From NCBI GenBank assembly GCA_910588145.1, contig CAJUPO010000010.1:1-64000 (forward strand): DNA of 64,000 bases, given 5' to 3'. This DNA comes from an uncultured Oscillospiraceae bacterium (lineage in GTDB: Bacteria; Bacillota; Clostridia; Oscillospirales; Ruminococcaceae). Both the position numbers and the translations under genes were made by a program. Under the pieces are notes generated by a model. That model worked only from the letters and a program-made list of their open reading frames with translations, was not told where the DNA came from and did not search any database. The first letter of the stretch is position 1. Each line of letters starts with the position of its first letter. Below, in pieces: positions 34,069 through 43,924 of this stretch.

Positions 34069-35424
34069 GTGAATACAAACAATGAAAACACCGGCATTAA
34101 AATCTTATGCGAAAACCTGTCCCGTAATTCCGCTATTGACAGGAATCTTTATGAAAAGTTCAATGTAAAGCGCGGACTGAGAAATATGGACGGCACCGGC
34201 GTTATGGCAGGTATTACAAATATCTGTAATGTACACGGATATGTAGTTAATGAGGGTGACCGTGAACCAATCGACGGCGAGCTTATTTACAGAGGCCGAA
34301 GCATTATGGATCTTGTTGAAAATGTAGATAAGGAGGGACGCTTCGGTTTTGAAGAAATAACTTATCTGCTTCTTACAGGAAGTCTTCCCAATAAGCAGGA
34401 GCTTGATGAGTTTACCGATTATATTTCACAGAAAAGAGAACTGCCAAGCGGATTTGTTGTGGATATGATCCTTAAAGCGCCGTCAAAAAATATTATGAAT
34501 AAGCTGGGAAGAAGCGTTCTTGCGCTTTATTCCTATGACGATCATTGTGAAGATACCAGTCTTGAGAATGAAATGCGTATAGCGCTGGAGCTTGTTGCTA
34601 AGCTTCCGGTTATAATGACAAATGCCTATCAGGCAAAAAAGAGCTATTATGAGAATAAGAGCATGATAATGCATCCTCTGAAAAGGGAAGAAAATACTGC
34701 TGAAACTATTCTTTCACTGCTCCGTCTTGACAGAAACTATACAAAGGAAGAGGCAAAGCTTCTTGATACTCTGCTTATGCTTCATGCAGAGCATGGCGGC
34801 GGCAATAATTCGACCTTTACCTGCCGGGTGCTTACCTCTTCGGGAACTGACGCTTACTCTGCATATGCCTCTGCTATCGGTTCTCTTAAGGGTCCAAGAC
34901 ACGGCGGTGCTAACATGAAGGTTATGCAGATGCTCGAAAACTTCAAGGAAAACGTTAAGAACTGGGAGGACGAGGGTCAGGTTGCCGACCATATGGTTAA
35001 GGTTTTGAATAAAGAAGCAAACGACGGCTCAGGTCTTATCTACGGTATGGGACATGCGGTTTATACACTTTCCGACCCGAGAGCGGTTATACTTAAGCGC
35101 AAGGCGTTTGCGCTGGCTGAGGGCAGGGAAATTGAAAGGGAATTTCGTTTGCTTGATACCATTGAAAGGCTTACACCGGAAATATTCAGACAGGTTAAAA
35201 ATAACGATAAAGTTGTCTGCGCTAATGTGGATATGTATTCGGGTCTTGTTTATAAAATGCTCGGTATCCCGTCTGACCTCTATACCCCGCTTTTTGCAGT
35301 TTCACGTATTGTGGGTTGGGCGGCTCACCGTATGGAGGAAATTCTTACTGGCGGAAGAATTATTCGTCCGGCATATAAGGCTATTGCCAAGAACAAGGAG
35401 TATATTCCGCTCGATAAGAGATAG
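34069..35424 (+). CDS. gltA: Citrate synthase
   Basis: Condenses acetyl-CoA and oxaloacetate to citrate. It has 451 residues from the GTG at 34069, which has GGAG 8 nt upstream; an in-frame ATG at 34054 has no such site. Family motifs are GELIYRGRSIMDLVE, the first catalytic His region LLMLHAEHGGGNNSTFTCRV, GSLKGPRHGGAN with the second His, and GMGHAVYTLSDPRA. The third catalytic residue is the Asp in CANVDMYSG. No other TCA-cycle gene is nearby, so it may serve the glutamate branch. A lipoprotein gene follows at 31 nt. Confidence 0.95.
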   Translation: MNTNNENTGIKILCENLSRNSAIDRNLYEKFNVKRGLRNMDGTGVMAGITNICNVHGYVVNEGDREPIDGELIYRGRSIMDLVENVDKEGRFGFEEITYLLLTGSLPNKQELDEFTDYISQKRELPSGFVVDMILKAPSKNIMNKLGRSVLALYSYDDHCEDTSLENEMRIALELVAKLPVIMTNAYQAKKSYYENKSMIMHPLKREENTAETILSLLRLDRNYTKEEAKLLDTLLMLHAEHGGGNNSTFTCRVLTSSGTDAYSAYASAIGSLKGPRHGGANMKVMQMLENFKENVKNWEDEGQVADHMVKVLNKEANDGSGLIYGMGHAVYTLSDPRAVILKRKAFALAEGREIEREFRLLDTIERLTPEIFRQVKNNDKVVCANVDMYSGLVYKMLGIPSDLYTPLFAVSRIVGWAAHRMEEILTGGRIIRPAYKAIAKNKEYIPLDKR

Positions 35425-35455
35425 ATCATAAAAACTATTGGAGGGAATGTAAGGG

Positions 35456-36754
35456 TTGAAAAAATTATTATGCTTTTTATTTCTGCCGCTTATGCTTTGC
35501 GGATGTTCGCTGAATATGAGCATAGATACACTGCTGACCCCTCCTAAACTCAGCGAGCAGCAGCAGCAGATATATAATGCGCTGAAAAGCTATACCGGAG
35601 CAAACATCAGTCTTAAATATCCAAAGTCAGGAAATTATCTGTCGGCATTTATTATAGATGATATTGACGGCGACAGCGATAAAGAAGCAATAGTTTTCTA
35701 TGAAAAAAATACTATGAGCGCTGAGAAAAATTCTCTTAGAATCAATGTACTTGATCAGGATGAGGCGGGCTGGAAGTCAGTTTATGACCATGCTGCCGAC
35801 GGAGCGGAGCTTGAAAAAATCGTAATAACCACACTGGGAGAAAACGAAAGATCCAGTATTATTGTAGGATACAGTTTAATTAATCAAAGCGAAAAGGTTG
35901 TAAGTATTTACGATTATGTGGACGGAAAACTAAGAACAACATTTGAAAACAATTATTATTCTATGTTTGAAGCTGCTGATTTTAACGGGGACGGAAAAAA
36001 TGAACTTTTTATGGCGCTGGGACAGAATGCTTCAAGGGAAGCTGCTGCGTCAATTTATACTCCGGATTCAGAGGGCGTTTATATCAGGTCTTATGTAAAG
36101 CTAAGTGAAAGCTTTTATGATTATCAGAAGGCTTCGACTTGCCTGCTGGAGAACGGGGAATACGGAATATATCTTGATGCATCTACGTCAGGAGGCTCCA
36201 TTATTACCGCCGTGCTGTCAGTTGATGAGAATAACGTCCTAAAGGCGGTATTTCTGCCTGACGAGGAAAAGCAGGAAACTTTAAGACCTCAGGGATATAC
36301 ATGCAGGGATGCTGACGGCGACGGAAAGCTTGAAATACCAGTGCCGCGTATTGCCTTGGGATATGATGAGGATGATACTAATGCCATGTATATTACTCAG
36401 TTTATGGGAGTAACTGAAAATGGTCTTGAAGAGAAGTATGAGGGATATGTAAGTATTTCCGGCGGATATGTATTTATTTTGCCGGAAAATTGGGAGAATA
36501 CTACAGTTGTAAATCGTTCTTTGGGAGAAATTTCCTTTTGCCGGTTTGACGGTGAAATTAATGAGGCTTCTTCCGATATTTTCAGTCTGATAACTGTTCA
36601 GGACAGAAGCAGCGCAGAAAGCCTTTTGAATAGCGGAGATTACAGTCTTCTGCATGCAAGAGGAGATAAGTATTTTCTTATAAGGATAAATGAAAAGGAT
36701 AGTCTGATACAGTCGCCGGCAGAGTTTATGTTCAGATTTAGATTCGATGTATAG
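35456..36754 (+). CDS. Predicted lipoprotein with FG-GAP/VCBS-like repeats, unknown function
   Basis: A 432-residue lipoprotein with lipobox LCGC (Cys17). The mature part has several acidic calcium-loop-like segments of the kind seen in FG-GAP/VCBS beta-propellers: DDIDGDSDKEAIVFY, ADFNGDGKNELF and RDADGDGKLEIP. This suggests a surface propeller, but the fold is inferred. The start is a TTG after GGAGGG. It lies 40 nt upstream of a response regulator and histidine kinase, so it may be an external sensor or target of that system, though no direct evidence shows this. Confidence 0.82.
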   Translation: MKKLLCFLFLPLMLCGCSLNMSIDTLLTPPKLSEQQQQIYNALKSYTGANISLKYPKSGNYLSAFIIDDIDGDSDKEAIVFYEKNTMSAEKNSLRINVLDQDEAGWKSVYDHAADGAELEKIVITTLGENERSSIIVGYSLINQSEKVVSIYDYVDGKLRTTFENNYYSMFEAADFNGDGKNELFMALGQNASREAAASIYTPDSEGVYIRSYVKLSESFYDYQKASTCLLENGEYGIYLDASTSGGSIITAVLSVDENNVLKAVFLPDEEKQETLRPQGYTCRDADGDGKLEIPVPRIALGYDEDDTNAMYITQFMGVTENGLEEKYEGYVSISGGYVFILPENWENTTVVNRSLGEISFCRFDGEINEASSDIFSLITVQDRSSAESLLNSGDYSLLHARGDKYFLIRINEKDSLIQSPAEFMFRFRFDV

Positions 36755-36794
36755 AAATATGCCGGAGAAAAAAGACTGAATATGGAGTGAAATT

Positions 36795-37493
36795 ATGAAA
36801 CGAATTTTGGTTTGTGAGGATGAAGACGCTATCCGTGACTTTGTGGTCATTAATCTCAAGCGTCAGGGATATGAAGTATGGGACGTTAACTGCGGAGAGG
36901 ACGCACTGAGAACCTTTGTTGAAGAAAAGGGCGATTTTGATATAGTACTGCTTGATGTAATGATGCCGGGAATCGACGGCTTTACAGTCTGCAAGAAGCT
37001 GCGTGAAAAAAGCTCGACTCTGGGAATTATTATGCTGACAGCTAAAGCACAGGAAATGGATAAGGTTAACGGACTCATGCTTGGCGCTGACGATTATCTT
37101 ACTAAACCGTTTTCACCGTCTGAACTGACTGCGAGAGTCGACGCAATTTACCGCAGAGTATGCATGAGCTTTATTAAGGATGAGAAATCTTCCATTTTAA
37201 AGTCAGGTCCCTTTATTCTTGATATAAAGAGCAGAACTGTCACTAAGAACGGACTTCTTATTGATCTTACTCAGGTAGAGTATCAGATTATAGAATACTT
37301 TATGAATAATAAGAATACTGCTCTTGACCGTTCAAGTATACTTACACATATTTGGGGTGAGAACTACTACGGGGATGATAAAATCGTCGATGTTAATATA
37401 AGAAGAATAAGAATGAAAATAGAGGATGAACCTTCCAGTCCGAAATATATCCTTACTATATGGGGATACGGCTATAAGTGGGATGAAAAATAA
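36795..37493 (+). CDS. Response regulator, OmpR/PhoB family
   Basis: A 232-residue DNA-binding response regulator. The receiver domain (1-120) has the acidic pair EDED near the N-terminus, the phosphoacceptor Asp in VLLDVMMPG, the Thr in IIMLTAKA and the Lys in DYLTKPFSP. The winged-helix output domain (about 135-230) ends in VDVNIRRIRMKIE and GYGYKWDE, typical of the OmpR class. It is followed at 18 nt by its cognate histidine kinase. Similarity to PhoB/PhoP-type regulators is general; the stimulus is unknown. Confidence 0.95.
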   Translation: MKRILVCEDEDAIRDFVVINLKRQGYEVWDVNCGEDALRTFVEEKGDFDIVLLDVMMPGIDGFTVCKKLREKSSTLGIIMLTAKAQEMDKVNGLMLGADDYLTKPFSPSELTARVDAIYRRVCMSFIKDEKSSILKSGPFILDIKSRTVTKNGLLIDLTQVEYQIIEYFMNNKNTALDRSSILTHIWGENYYGDDKIVDVNIRRIRMKIEDEPSSPKYILTIWGYGYKWDEK

Positions 37494-37511
37494 ACCTTAC
37501 GGAGCATTGAC

Positions 37512-38921
37512 GTGGTAAAAAAAAGTATTACGAAAAGGTGGCTGCTTAACAATCTCGGCGTTGTTCTTATGATACTTCTTGTTATAGAAATGACTCTGAT
37601 TTATACAATACAGAATTATTATTACAATTCTGCAAAGCAGTATCTTGTTTCAAAAATAAATTCGGTTAAAAGCATACTTTCACTTTATGCTGTTGATGAA
37701 TCGGTTAATTTTTCGTCAGAAATCAGGAATATGCTTGAAAACTTTTCCGAAAAGGACAGAATGGAGCTTATGGCGATAAATTCAAAAGGGCGTATCGTGA
37801 TGACCTCTTCTGGATTTACCCCCGACTCTGTTTCCCAAATGGAAGATTACGATCAGGTAATGGAAACCGGCGAGCACTACGGCTATTATGTGGGAAAACA
37901 GGGCGGACGTGAAAAAATTATGGCTGTTACCTGTTCCATTGAGGATATGAGCGCTGAGTACAGCGCCGTAAGAGTGGTGATATCTCTTTCTGAAATAGAT
38001 TCGGCAGTCGCAAGTTTTATTTTCCTGATTACTGTTACCTGTATAGCTATTCTGCTCCTGCTGGCGTTTACAGGTCTGTATTTTATAAGATCAATTGTCC
38101 GGCCTGTACAGCAGATAAGCGCTACCGCTGCCAAATTTGCAAAGGGTGATTTTTCTCTTAGGATAAAAAATGACAGCAGCGATGAAATCGGAGAGTTGTG
38201 TCAGGCTATTAACCATATGGCAGATGAGCTTTCCAGCGCTGATTCCATGAAAAATGAATTTATTTCATCTGTTTCCCATGAGCTGAGAACTCCGCTGACT
38301 GCAATCAGGGGCTGGGCAGAAACCTTGAGGACAGAAAATGATCCTAATATTACAGGAAAAGGCATAAGGGTTATCACTAATGAAACTGAAAGGCTTTCTC
38401 AGATGGTTGAAGAACTTCTGGACTTTTCAAGAATGCAGAGCGGACATTTTACCCTTCAGATGTCAAATATGGATATTTTGGCTGAACTGGGAGACGCCGT
38501 TTTGATATATGCTGAAAAGGCAAGAGCCGAGAATGTTACTGTTATCTATGACGAACCGGAAATGCTCCCTTTTGTGTACGGCGATAAAAACAGGATAAGA
38601 CAGGTTTTTATAAATGTTATTGATAACGCTATTAAGTATTCTGAACAAGGCGGTCTTGTTAGAATCATTGCCGCAGAAACTGCCGAAGGAAATATCAGGG
38701 TAACTGTTGAGGACAACGGCTGCGGTATTAATAAGGCCGATCTTCCTAAAATAAAAACTAAATTCTATAAGGCAAATCATACGAAAAAAGGTTCAGGTAT
38801 AGGTCTTGCAGTCGCAGATGAAATTATTTCAATGCACGGAGGAACCCTGATTCTTGAAAGCGATGAGGGTAAAGGTACAAAGGTTACTATCACTATACCG
38901 GCAAAAAAGCCTGAACAATAA
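37512..38921 (+). CDS. Sensor histidine kinase with HAMP domain
   Basis: A 469-residue membrane kinase, partner of the preceding response regulator. Two membrane helices (about 13-32 and 170-195) bracket an extracytoplasmic sensor of about 135 residues. A HAMP domain (about 195-250) with IVRPVQQISATAAKFAKGDF follows. HisKA carries the phosphoacceptor His in SVSHELRTPLTAI. HATPase_c has the N box (FINVIDNAIKYS), the G1 box (EDNGCGI) and GSGIGLAVADEI. The start is a GTG after GGAG. Two-helix/HAMP architecture matches PhoR/ResE-like kinases. Confidence 0.95.
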   Translation: MVKKSITKRWLLNNLGVVLMILLVIEMTLIYTIQNYYYNSAKQYLVSKINSVKSILSLYAVDESVNFSSEIRNMLENFSEKDRMELMAINSKGRIVMTSSGFTPDSVSQMEDYDQVMETGEHYGYYVGKQGGREKIMAVTCSIEDMSAEYSAVRVVISLSEIDSAVASFIFLITVTCIAILLLLAFTGLYFIRSIVRPVQQISATAAKFAKGDFSLRIKNDSSDEIGELCQAINHMADELSSADSMKNEFISSVSHELRTPLTAIRGWAETLRTENDPNITGKGIRVITNETERLSQMVEELLDFSRMQSGHFTLQMSNMDILAELGDAVLIYAEKARAENVTVIYDEPEMLPFVYGDKNRIRQVFINVIDNAIKYSEQGGLVRIIAAETAEGNIRVTVEDNGCGINKADLPKIKTKFYKANHTKKGSGIGLAVADEIISMHGGTLILESDEGKGTKVTITIPAKKPEQ

Positions 38922-38948
38922 TTGGTCTATTATGACAGAAAGGTACAT

Positions 38949-39866
38949 ATGAGCGAAGTTAACAAGGAACTATACAAATCAAAAATAGGCGGGCAGGCTC
39001 TTATTGAGGGCGTAATGATGAGCGGAGTGAAAAAAGGAGCTATGGCTTGCAGGCTTCCCAGCGGTGAAATTGATCTTGAAGTCTGGGATAAAAAGCCTGT
39101 TACGGCATGGTACAGGAGAACGCCTATTATAAGAGGTCTGTTTAATTTCGGCTCTTCCATGAAGGAGGGCTACAGATGCCTTATGAAATCCGCTGAAAAG
39201 CAGATGGACGACGAGGAAGCGCAAGAGGATGAGAAGCTTAGTGATAAGGCAGTAAGCGCTATTATGAGTGTTGCAATGGTCATAGGTATTGTAATCGCTG
39301 TCGGTCTATTTGTAATTCTTCCTAAAAAACTTGTGCCTCTGATTCATCCCCTGACAGCAAATAGAATACTTCAGTCGTTTGCAGAGGGGATTCTTAAGAT
39401 CATACTTTTTATTCTTTATCTTTCTGCAACCTTGCTTATGAAGGATCAGCGCCGTACATATGAATATCACGGAGCAGAGCACAAGACAATAGCCTGTCTG
39501 GAAGCAGGACTTGAACTGAACGTGGAAAATGTTAAGAAACAGCGTAGATTTCATCCTCGCTGCGGAACAAGCTTTATCTTTATAACTCTCATCATAAGCA
39601 TACTTGTTATGTGTATGGTTCCGTTCCGTGAGCCTTGGCTGAGGGTTGTTTCAAGCCTTATACTGCTTCCGGTTATGGTTGGTATATCCTATGAATTAAT
39701 AAGAATAGCCGGACGTTATACTAATACATTTACAAGGATTATTTCAGCGCCCGGACTCTGGATACAGCGTCTTACCACAAGAGAACCGGACGCTTCACAA
39801 ATTGAAACTGCTATTGCCGCTATAAAGCCGTGTATTCCGGAAAACCCTGAGGAGGATAAGTGGTGA
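38949..39866 (+). CDS. DUF1385 membrane protein (YqhQ-like)
   Basis: A 305-residue membrane protein of the DUF1385 family. The N-terminal GGQALIEGVMMSGVKKGAMA is the family hallmark. A short cytoplasmic part is followed by about four helices (near 100-120, 155-170, 205-225, 228-245). A central EYHGAEHKTIACLE and RFHPRCGTSF carry conserved His and Cys residues that could bind metal. The function is unknown, but it commonly sits beside prmC and prfA in Firmicutes, and here prmC follows with overlapping codons. The ATG at 38949 follows AGAAAGG. Confidence 0.9.
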   Translation: MSEVNKELYKSKIGGQALIEGVMMSGVKKGAMACRLPSGEIDLEVWDKKPVTAWYRRTPIIRGLFNFGSSMKEGYRCLMKSAEKQMDDEEAQEDEKLSDKAVSAIMSVAMVIGIVIAVGLFVILPKKLVPLIHPLTANRILQSFAEGILKIILFILYLSATLLMKDQRRTYEYHGAEHKTIACLEAGLELNVENVKKQRRFHPRCGTSFIFITLIISILVMCMVPFREPWLRVVSSLILLPVMVGISYELIRIAGRYTNTFTRIISAPGLWIQRLTTREPDASQIETAIAAIKPCIPENPEEDKW

Positions 39867-40705
39867 CGCCGTCCGAACTTTATTTTCATATATCCCGTTC
39901 TCTTGAAAACGGGGGTATTGAGGATTCACGCTTTGAGGCTATGTGCATTACTGAGCATATAACCGGAATGAAGCTTCAGCGGCTGCTTCTGGAACGCAGT
40001 GAGATAGATAAATCAAAGCTGACAGAAGCAGATAAGCTTATCAGAAAGAGAATCTTAGGAGAACCTTTGCAGTATCTTCTCGGTGAATGGGAGTTTTACG
40101 GTCTGCCCTTTTATGTGGGAGAAGGTGTGCTTATTCCGAGAGCGGATACTGAAACTCTTGCGGAGCTTGCTGTTGAAGAGGCGAAGAAGAACGGGTATTA
40201 CAGAATATTGGACTTGTGCAGCGGTACAGGGTGTATAGCCTGCGCTGTTGAGGCTCATGTACCCGACGCTGACATTACGGCGGTTGAGATTTCAGATAAG
40301 GCGGTTTCTTATCTGAAAAGAAATATTCAACTTAATAAATCAAAAGTAAAGATTTTAAAAGAAGATGTCTTAAAAAGCGAAACCGCAGAAAAATTTAAGA
40401 ATGCAGACATGATACTCTGCAATCCGCCGTATCTTACAAAAGAGGATATGCAGAATCTTCAGCTTGAAGTGCAGTCTGAACCTGAATCGGCTCTGTTCGG
40501 CGGGGACGATGGACTTTTCTTTTACCGCAATATTACGAATATATGGAAAAATGTTCTTTCAGCCGGAGGTATGCTTGTCTATGAAATAGGAATGGGACAG
40601 GAATCAGATGTTGCTGAAATTTTGAAAGAAAACGGATTTAATAATATTACTTATAAAAAAGACCTATCCGGAATAACCAGGGTTGTGTCCGGTATTAAAG
40701 GTTGA
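39863..40705 (+). CDS. prmC: Peptide chain release factor N5-glutamine methyltransferase
   Basis: Methylates the Gln of the GGQ motif in release factors RF1 and RF2 with SAM. It has 280 residues. An N-terminal helical domain (1-75) is followed by a Rossmann methyltransferase with RILDLCSGTGCIACA (SAM site) and the catalytic NPPY in CNPPYLTKED. The start is one of two adjacent GTG codons; the second, at 39863, is 7 nt from GGAGG and is preferred. It overlaps the DUF1385 stop by a few bases. recA follows at 16 nt. Confidence 0.94.
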   Translation: MTPSELYFHISRSLENGGIEDSRFEAMCITEHITGMKLQRLLLERSEIDKSKLTEADKLIRKRILGEPLQYLLGEWEFYGLPFYVGEGVLIPRADTETLAELAVEEAKKNGYYRILDLCSGTGCIACAVEAHVPDADITAVEISDKAVSYLKRNIQLNKSKVKILKEDVLKSETAEKFKNADMILCNPPYLTKEDMQNLQLEVQSEPESALFGGDDGLFFYRNITNIWKNVLSAGGMLVYEIGMGQESDVAEILKENGFNNITYKKDLSGITRVVSGIKG

Positions 40706-40721
40706 CTTATGGAGGAATCTT

Positions 40722-41942
40722 ATGGCTAAAGCAGACTTGAAAAAGAAAGGCAAGGCTCTTGTTATCCCTGCTACTAAGGAAGATAAGAAAAAGGCGCTGG
40801 AAAGTGCACTTGCACAAATAGAAAAAAATTACGGCAAGGGAGCCGTAATCAAACTGGGAGCAAATACTACCATGCAGGTAGATTCTATACCCACAGGTTC
40901 TATGGGGCTTGACATGGCTCTTGGTATAGGAGGCGTTCCTAAGGGAAGAATAGTTGAGCTTTACGGACCGGAAAGCTCCGGCAAGACAACCGTTGCCCTG
41001 CACGTAATTGCCGAAGCACAGAAGCTGGGCGGAGAAGTGGCTTTTGTAGACGTTGAACACGCTCTTGATCCTAAATATGCTGCGGCTCTGGGAGTCGATG
41101 TTGACAACCTGCTTGTATCACAGCCGGACAGCGGTGAACAGGCTCTGGAAATAATGGAGGCTCTTGTACGTTCGGGCGCTATCGACGTTGTGGTTCTTGA
41201 CTCTGTTGCAGCCTTGACAACAAAGGCTGAAATTGACGGAAATATGGGCGATTCAAATGTAGGTCAGCTTGCGAGACTGATGTCACAGGCTATGAGAAAG
41301 CTGACTCCGCTCCTTTCAAAAACAAACTGCGTTGCTATATTTATTAATCAGATAAGAGAAAAAATCGGCGTTATTTACGGAAGCCCTGAAACTACTCCGG
41401 GCGGACGTGCGCTAAAATTCTATTCTTCTGTTATTATTGACGTAAGAAAAGGCGATGTTATTAAGGACGGTACTGATGTTATCGGTTCAAGAACTAAAAT
41501 TAAGGTAAAGAAAAACAAATTGGCTCCTCCGTTTAAGGAATGCGAATTTGATATTATTTACGGAAAAGGCATTTCCCGTGTAGGAGAAGTCCTTGATATG
41601 GCAGTTGAGCTTGATATTGTAAACAAAAGCGGCGCATGGTTCAGCTTTGACGGACAGAAGCTGGGGCAGGGACGTGATAATGCCAAGAAGACCCTTGAAA
41701 GCAATGAAGAGCTGATGAAAGAAATTGAAAAGAGAATAAATGAAAACAAGGACGCTCTTGAGATCGTTGCTGTTTCGGCAAAGAAAAAAAGCAAGCTTGA
41801 ATTGGCAGCTGAAAAGGCGGCTGAAAATTCTTCAGGGGATATTTCTCAGGTAATAGATTCAACTGAAACAGATGATTATGAATCTCTTGATCCGGTAGTG
41901 AACGCCGAAGATGATTTTGAAGAATTTACGCCGGCGGACTGA
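40722..41942 (+). CDS. recA: Recombinase RecA
   Basis: Forms ATP-dependent filaments on single-stranded DNA, catalyses strand exchange and triggers the SOS response. It has 406 residues, about 50 more than E. coli RecA. Walker A is GPESSGKTT; VVLDSVAAL gives Walker B; the DNA-binding loops are near NVGQLARLMSQAMRKLT and ETTPGGRALKFYSS. The extra C-terminal stretch (about 350-406) is Lys/Ala-rich and then strongly acidic. The ATG at 40722 follows GGAGG. No SOS operator is evident directly upstream, where the DNA codes for prmC. recX follows at 6 nt. Confidence 0.98.
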   Translation: MAKADLKKKGKALVIPATKEDKKKALESALAQIEKNYGKGAVIKLGANTTMQVDSIPTGSMGLDMALGIGGVPKGRIVELYGPESSGKTTVALHVIAEAQKLGGEVAFVDVEHALDPKYAAALGVDVDNLLVSQPDSGEQALEIMEALVRSGAIDVVVLDSVAALTTKAEIDGNMGDSNVGQLARLMSQAMRKLTPLLSKTNCVAIFINQIREKIGVIYGSPETTPGGRALKFYSSVIIDVRKGDVIKDGTDVIGSRTKIKVKKNKLAPPFKECEFDIIYGKGISRVGEVLDMAVELDIVNKSGAWFSFDGQKLGQGRDNAKKTLESNEELMKEIEKRINENKDALEIVAVSAKKKSKLELAAEKAAENSSGDISQVIDSTETDDYESLDPVVNAEDDFEEFTPAD

Positions 41943-41948
41943 TAAGCT

Positions 41949-42566
41949 ATGACGGTTACTTCAGTTGAAAAATACAAGGGCGAAACAATGTGCGTAATTT
42001 TTGACGGGGATAAAAGAACTTATCTCCATAGGGAGCTTGTCAGCAAATATTCGTTAAAGCCCTTGACTGAAATTACTCATGATGAACTGACGGAAATTCT
42101 TTATGCTTCCGAGCTGAGGCGTGCGTCCAGACGTGCGATGTATCTTATCAACGAGCGTGATTATTCCTATATCGAACTATTTGAAAAGCTGAGCAAAAAT
42201 TACGATGAAGATATTTGCTTTGAAGTTGCGGATAAAATGGCTCAGAAGGGTTTTATTAACGACAGGCGGTATGCTTCACAAATTGTGTACTCGTATATGG
42301 AATGTAAGCGCTACGGTCCTAAAAGAGTCCGTCAGGAGCTTTATAAGAGAGGTATCAGAGGTTCCCTCGCTGAAGAAGCTTTGGAGGAATATGCGGACGG
42401 GACTTTTGAAAGGCTGTGTTCGGTAATTGAACAGAAGTACTCATGGGAGCTTTGTGATAAGGAAGATTTAAAAGCAGTTAATAAAGTAAAAAACGCCCTT
42501 GTCAGGTTAGGTTATGATTATGATGACATCAATGCTGCTGTCAGGGAATTTTTAGAAGATAACTAA
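41949..42566 (+). CDS. recX: Regulatory protein RecX
   Basis: A small helical protein that binds and modulates the RecA filament. It has 205 residues with three-helix repeat units; family segments are RRASRRAMYLINERDYSYIELFEKL, GFINDRRYASQIV and GPKRVRQELYKRGI. Residues 1-60 form a short non-repeat N-terminal part. It is 6 nt after recA, a widespread order, and 14 nt before rimO. Confidence 0.92.
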   Translation: MTVTSVEKYKGETMCVIFDGDKRTYLHRELVSKYSLKPLTEITHDELTEILYASELRRASRRAMYLINERDYSYIELFEKLSKNYDEDICFEVADKMAQKGFINDRRYASQIVYSYMECKRYGPKRVRQELYKRGIRGSLAEEALEEYADGTFERLCSVIEQKYSWELCDKEDLKAVNKVKNALVRLGYDYDDINAAVREFLEDN

Positions 42567-42580
42567 AGGAGAAAACGGTT

Positions 42581-43924
42581 ATGCCGATTAAAGTAGGAAT
42601 GGTTTCGCTGGGGTGTTCAAAAAATCTTGTGGATTCGGAAAGAATGCTCAGCAAATTCAGAAAAAGGGGTTATCAGCTTGTAACTGAGCCGGGACTTTCA
42701 GATATAGCAGTAGTCAATACGTGCGGATTCATTCAGTCTGCCAAGGAAGAGGCAATTGAAACTATTCTTGAAATATGCAAGCTCAAGGAAGAGGGTACAG
42801 TAAAGAAAATTATTGTTACCGGCTGTCTTTCAGAGCGCTACAGGGAGGAAACAGCAGAGCTTTTTCCGGAAGCGGACGCTGTTGTCGGCATAGGCTGTCA
42901 GGAAGAAATCATAGATATTATCGACAGGGTTCTTGCAAATGAAAGGGTTGTGCAGTTTGATAAGAAAACTAAGCTGCCCCTTACAGGAGATAGAATCATA
43001 TCAACACTTCCGTTTTTTGCATATCTTAAAATAGCAGAAGGGTGCAGTAACTGCTGTTCTTATTGTGCTATTCCTGGAATCAGAGGACCATTTCGAAGCG
43101 TACCTATGGAAGATGTGCTCAAAGAGGCTGGTTGGCTGGCAGATAACGGTGTAACAGAAGTTATTGTTATTGCTCAGGATACAACAAGATATGGAGAGGA
43201 CCTCTATGGCGTTTCTAAGCTTCCTGAGCTTTTGAAAGAGCTTTGCAGAATCGATAAGCTGAGATGGATAAGAGTGCTGTACTGCTATCCTGAGCGCATT
43301 ACAGACGAACTATTGGACGTAATTGCAGGCGAACCTAAAATAGTTAAATATATGGATATTCCTATACAGCACTGCTGTGAGGAGATTCTTGAAAAAATGA
43401 ACCGAGGCGGAAACGAACGTCAGCTAAGAGAACTGATGACTAAAATCAGGAATAAAATTCCGGGTATGGTGATCCGTACAACTCTAATAACAGGTTTTCC
43501 TGGAGAAACAGAGCAGCATTTTGAACAGCTTGCAGAATTTGTTAAGGATATGCGTTTTGACAGACTTGGCTGTTTTCCTTACTCTCAGGAGGAGGGTACT
43601 AAAGCCGCAGGTTTTGAAAATCAGCTTGAAGATGATGTCAAGGCCCATAGAGCTGATATAATTATGGAACAGCAGCAGCTTATCAGCGAACAAAAGAATG
43701 CGCAGCAGCTTGGCAAAAGCTTTGAAGTCGTTGTTGAAGGATTCGATAAATGGGGCGAATGTTATTTCGGCAGGACTGCCGGAGATGCTCCGGACATTGA
43801 CGGAAAAGTGTTTTTTACCAGCGAAAGCAAGCTTGAATTAGGACAGTATGTAGATATACTTGTTACTGATACCCTTGATTATGATTTGATTGGAGAGGTG
43901 ATCGCCCATGAATCTGCCCAATAA
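42581..43924 (+). CDS. rimO: Ribosomal protein S12 methylthiotransferase RimO
   Basis: A radical-SAM enzyme that adds a methylthio group to the conserved Asp of ribosomal protein S12. It has 447 residues. The N-terminal UPF0004 domain (about 4-120) begins VGMVSLGCSKNLVDSE and supplies three Cys for the second cluster (with VVNTCGF and VTGCLSE). The radical-SAM motif is CSNCCSYC (Cx3Cx2C) at about 150. A TRAM domain ends the protein. The RimO-type SLGCSKNLVDSE distinguishes it from MiaB. Its end overlaps pgsA by 17 nt. Confidence 0.95.
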   Translation: MPIKVGMVSLGCSKNLVDSERMLSKFRKRGYQLVTEPGLSDIAVVNTCGFIQSAKEEAIETILEICKLKEEGTVKKIIVTGCLSERYREETAELFPEADAVVGIGCQEEIIDIIDRVLANERVVQFDKKTKLPLTGDRIISTLPFFAYLKIAEGCSNCCSYCAIPGIRGPFRSVPMEDVLKEAGWLADNGVTEVIVIAQDTTRYGEDLYGVSKLPELLKELCRIDKLRWIRVLYCYPERITDELLDVIAGEPKIVKYMDIPIQHCCEEILEKMNRGGNERQLRELMTKIRNKIPGMVIRTTLITGFPGETEQHFEQLAEFVKDMRFDRLGCFPYSQEEGTKAAGFENQLEDDVKAHRADIIMEQQQLISEQKNAQQLGKSFEVVVEGFDKWGECYFGRTAGDAPDIDGKVFFTSESKLELGQYVDILVTDTLDYDLIGEVIAHESAQ

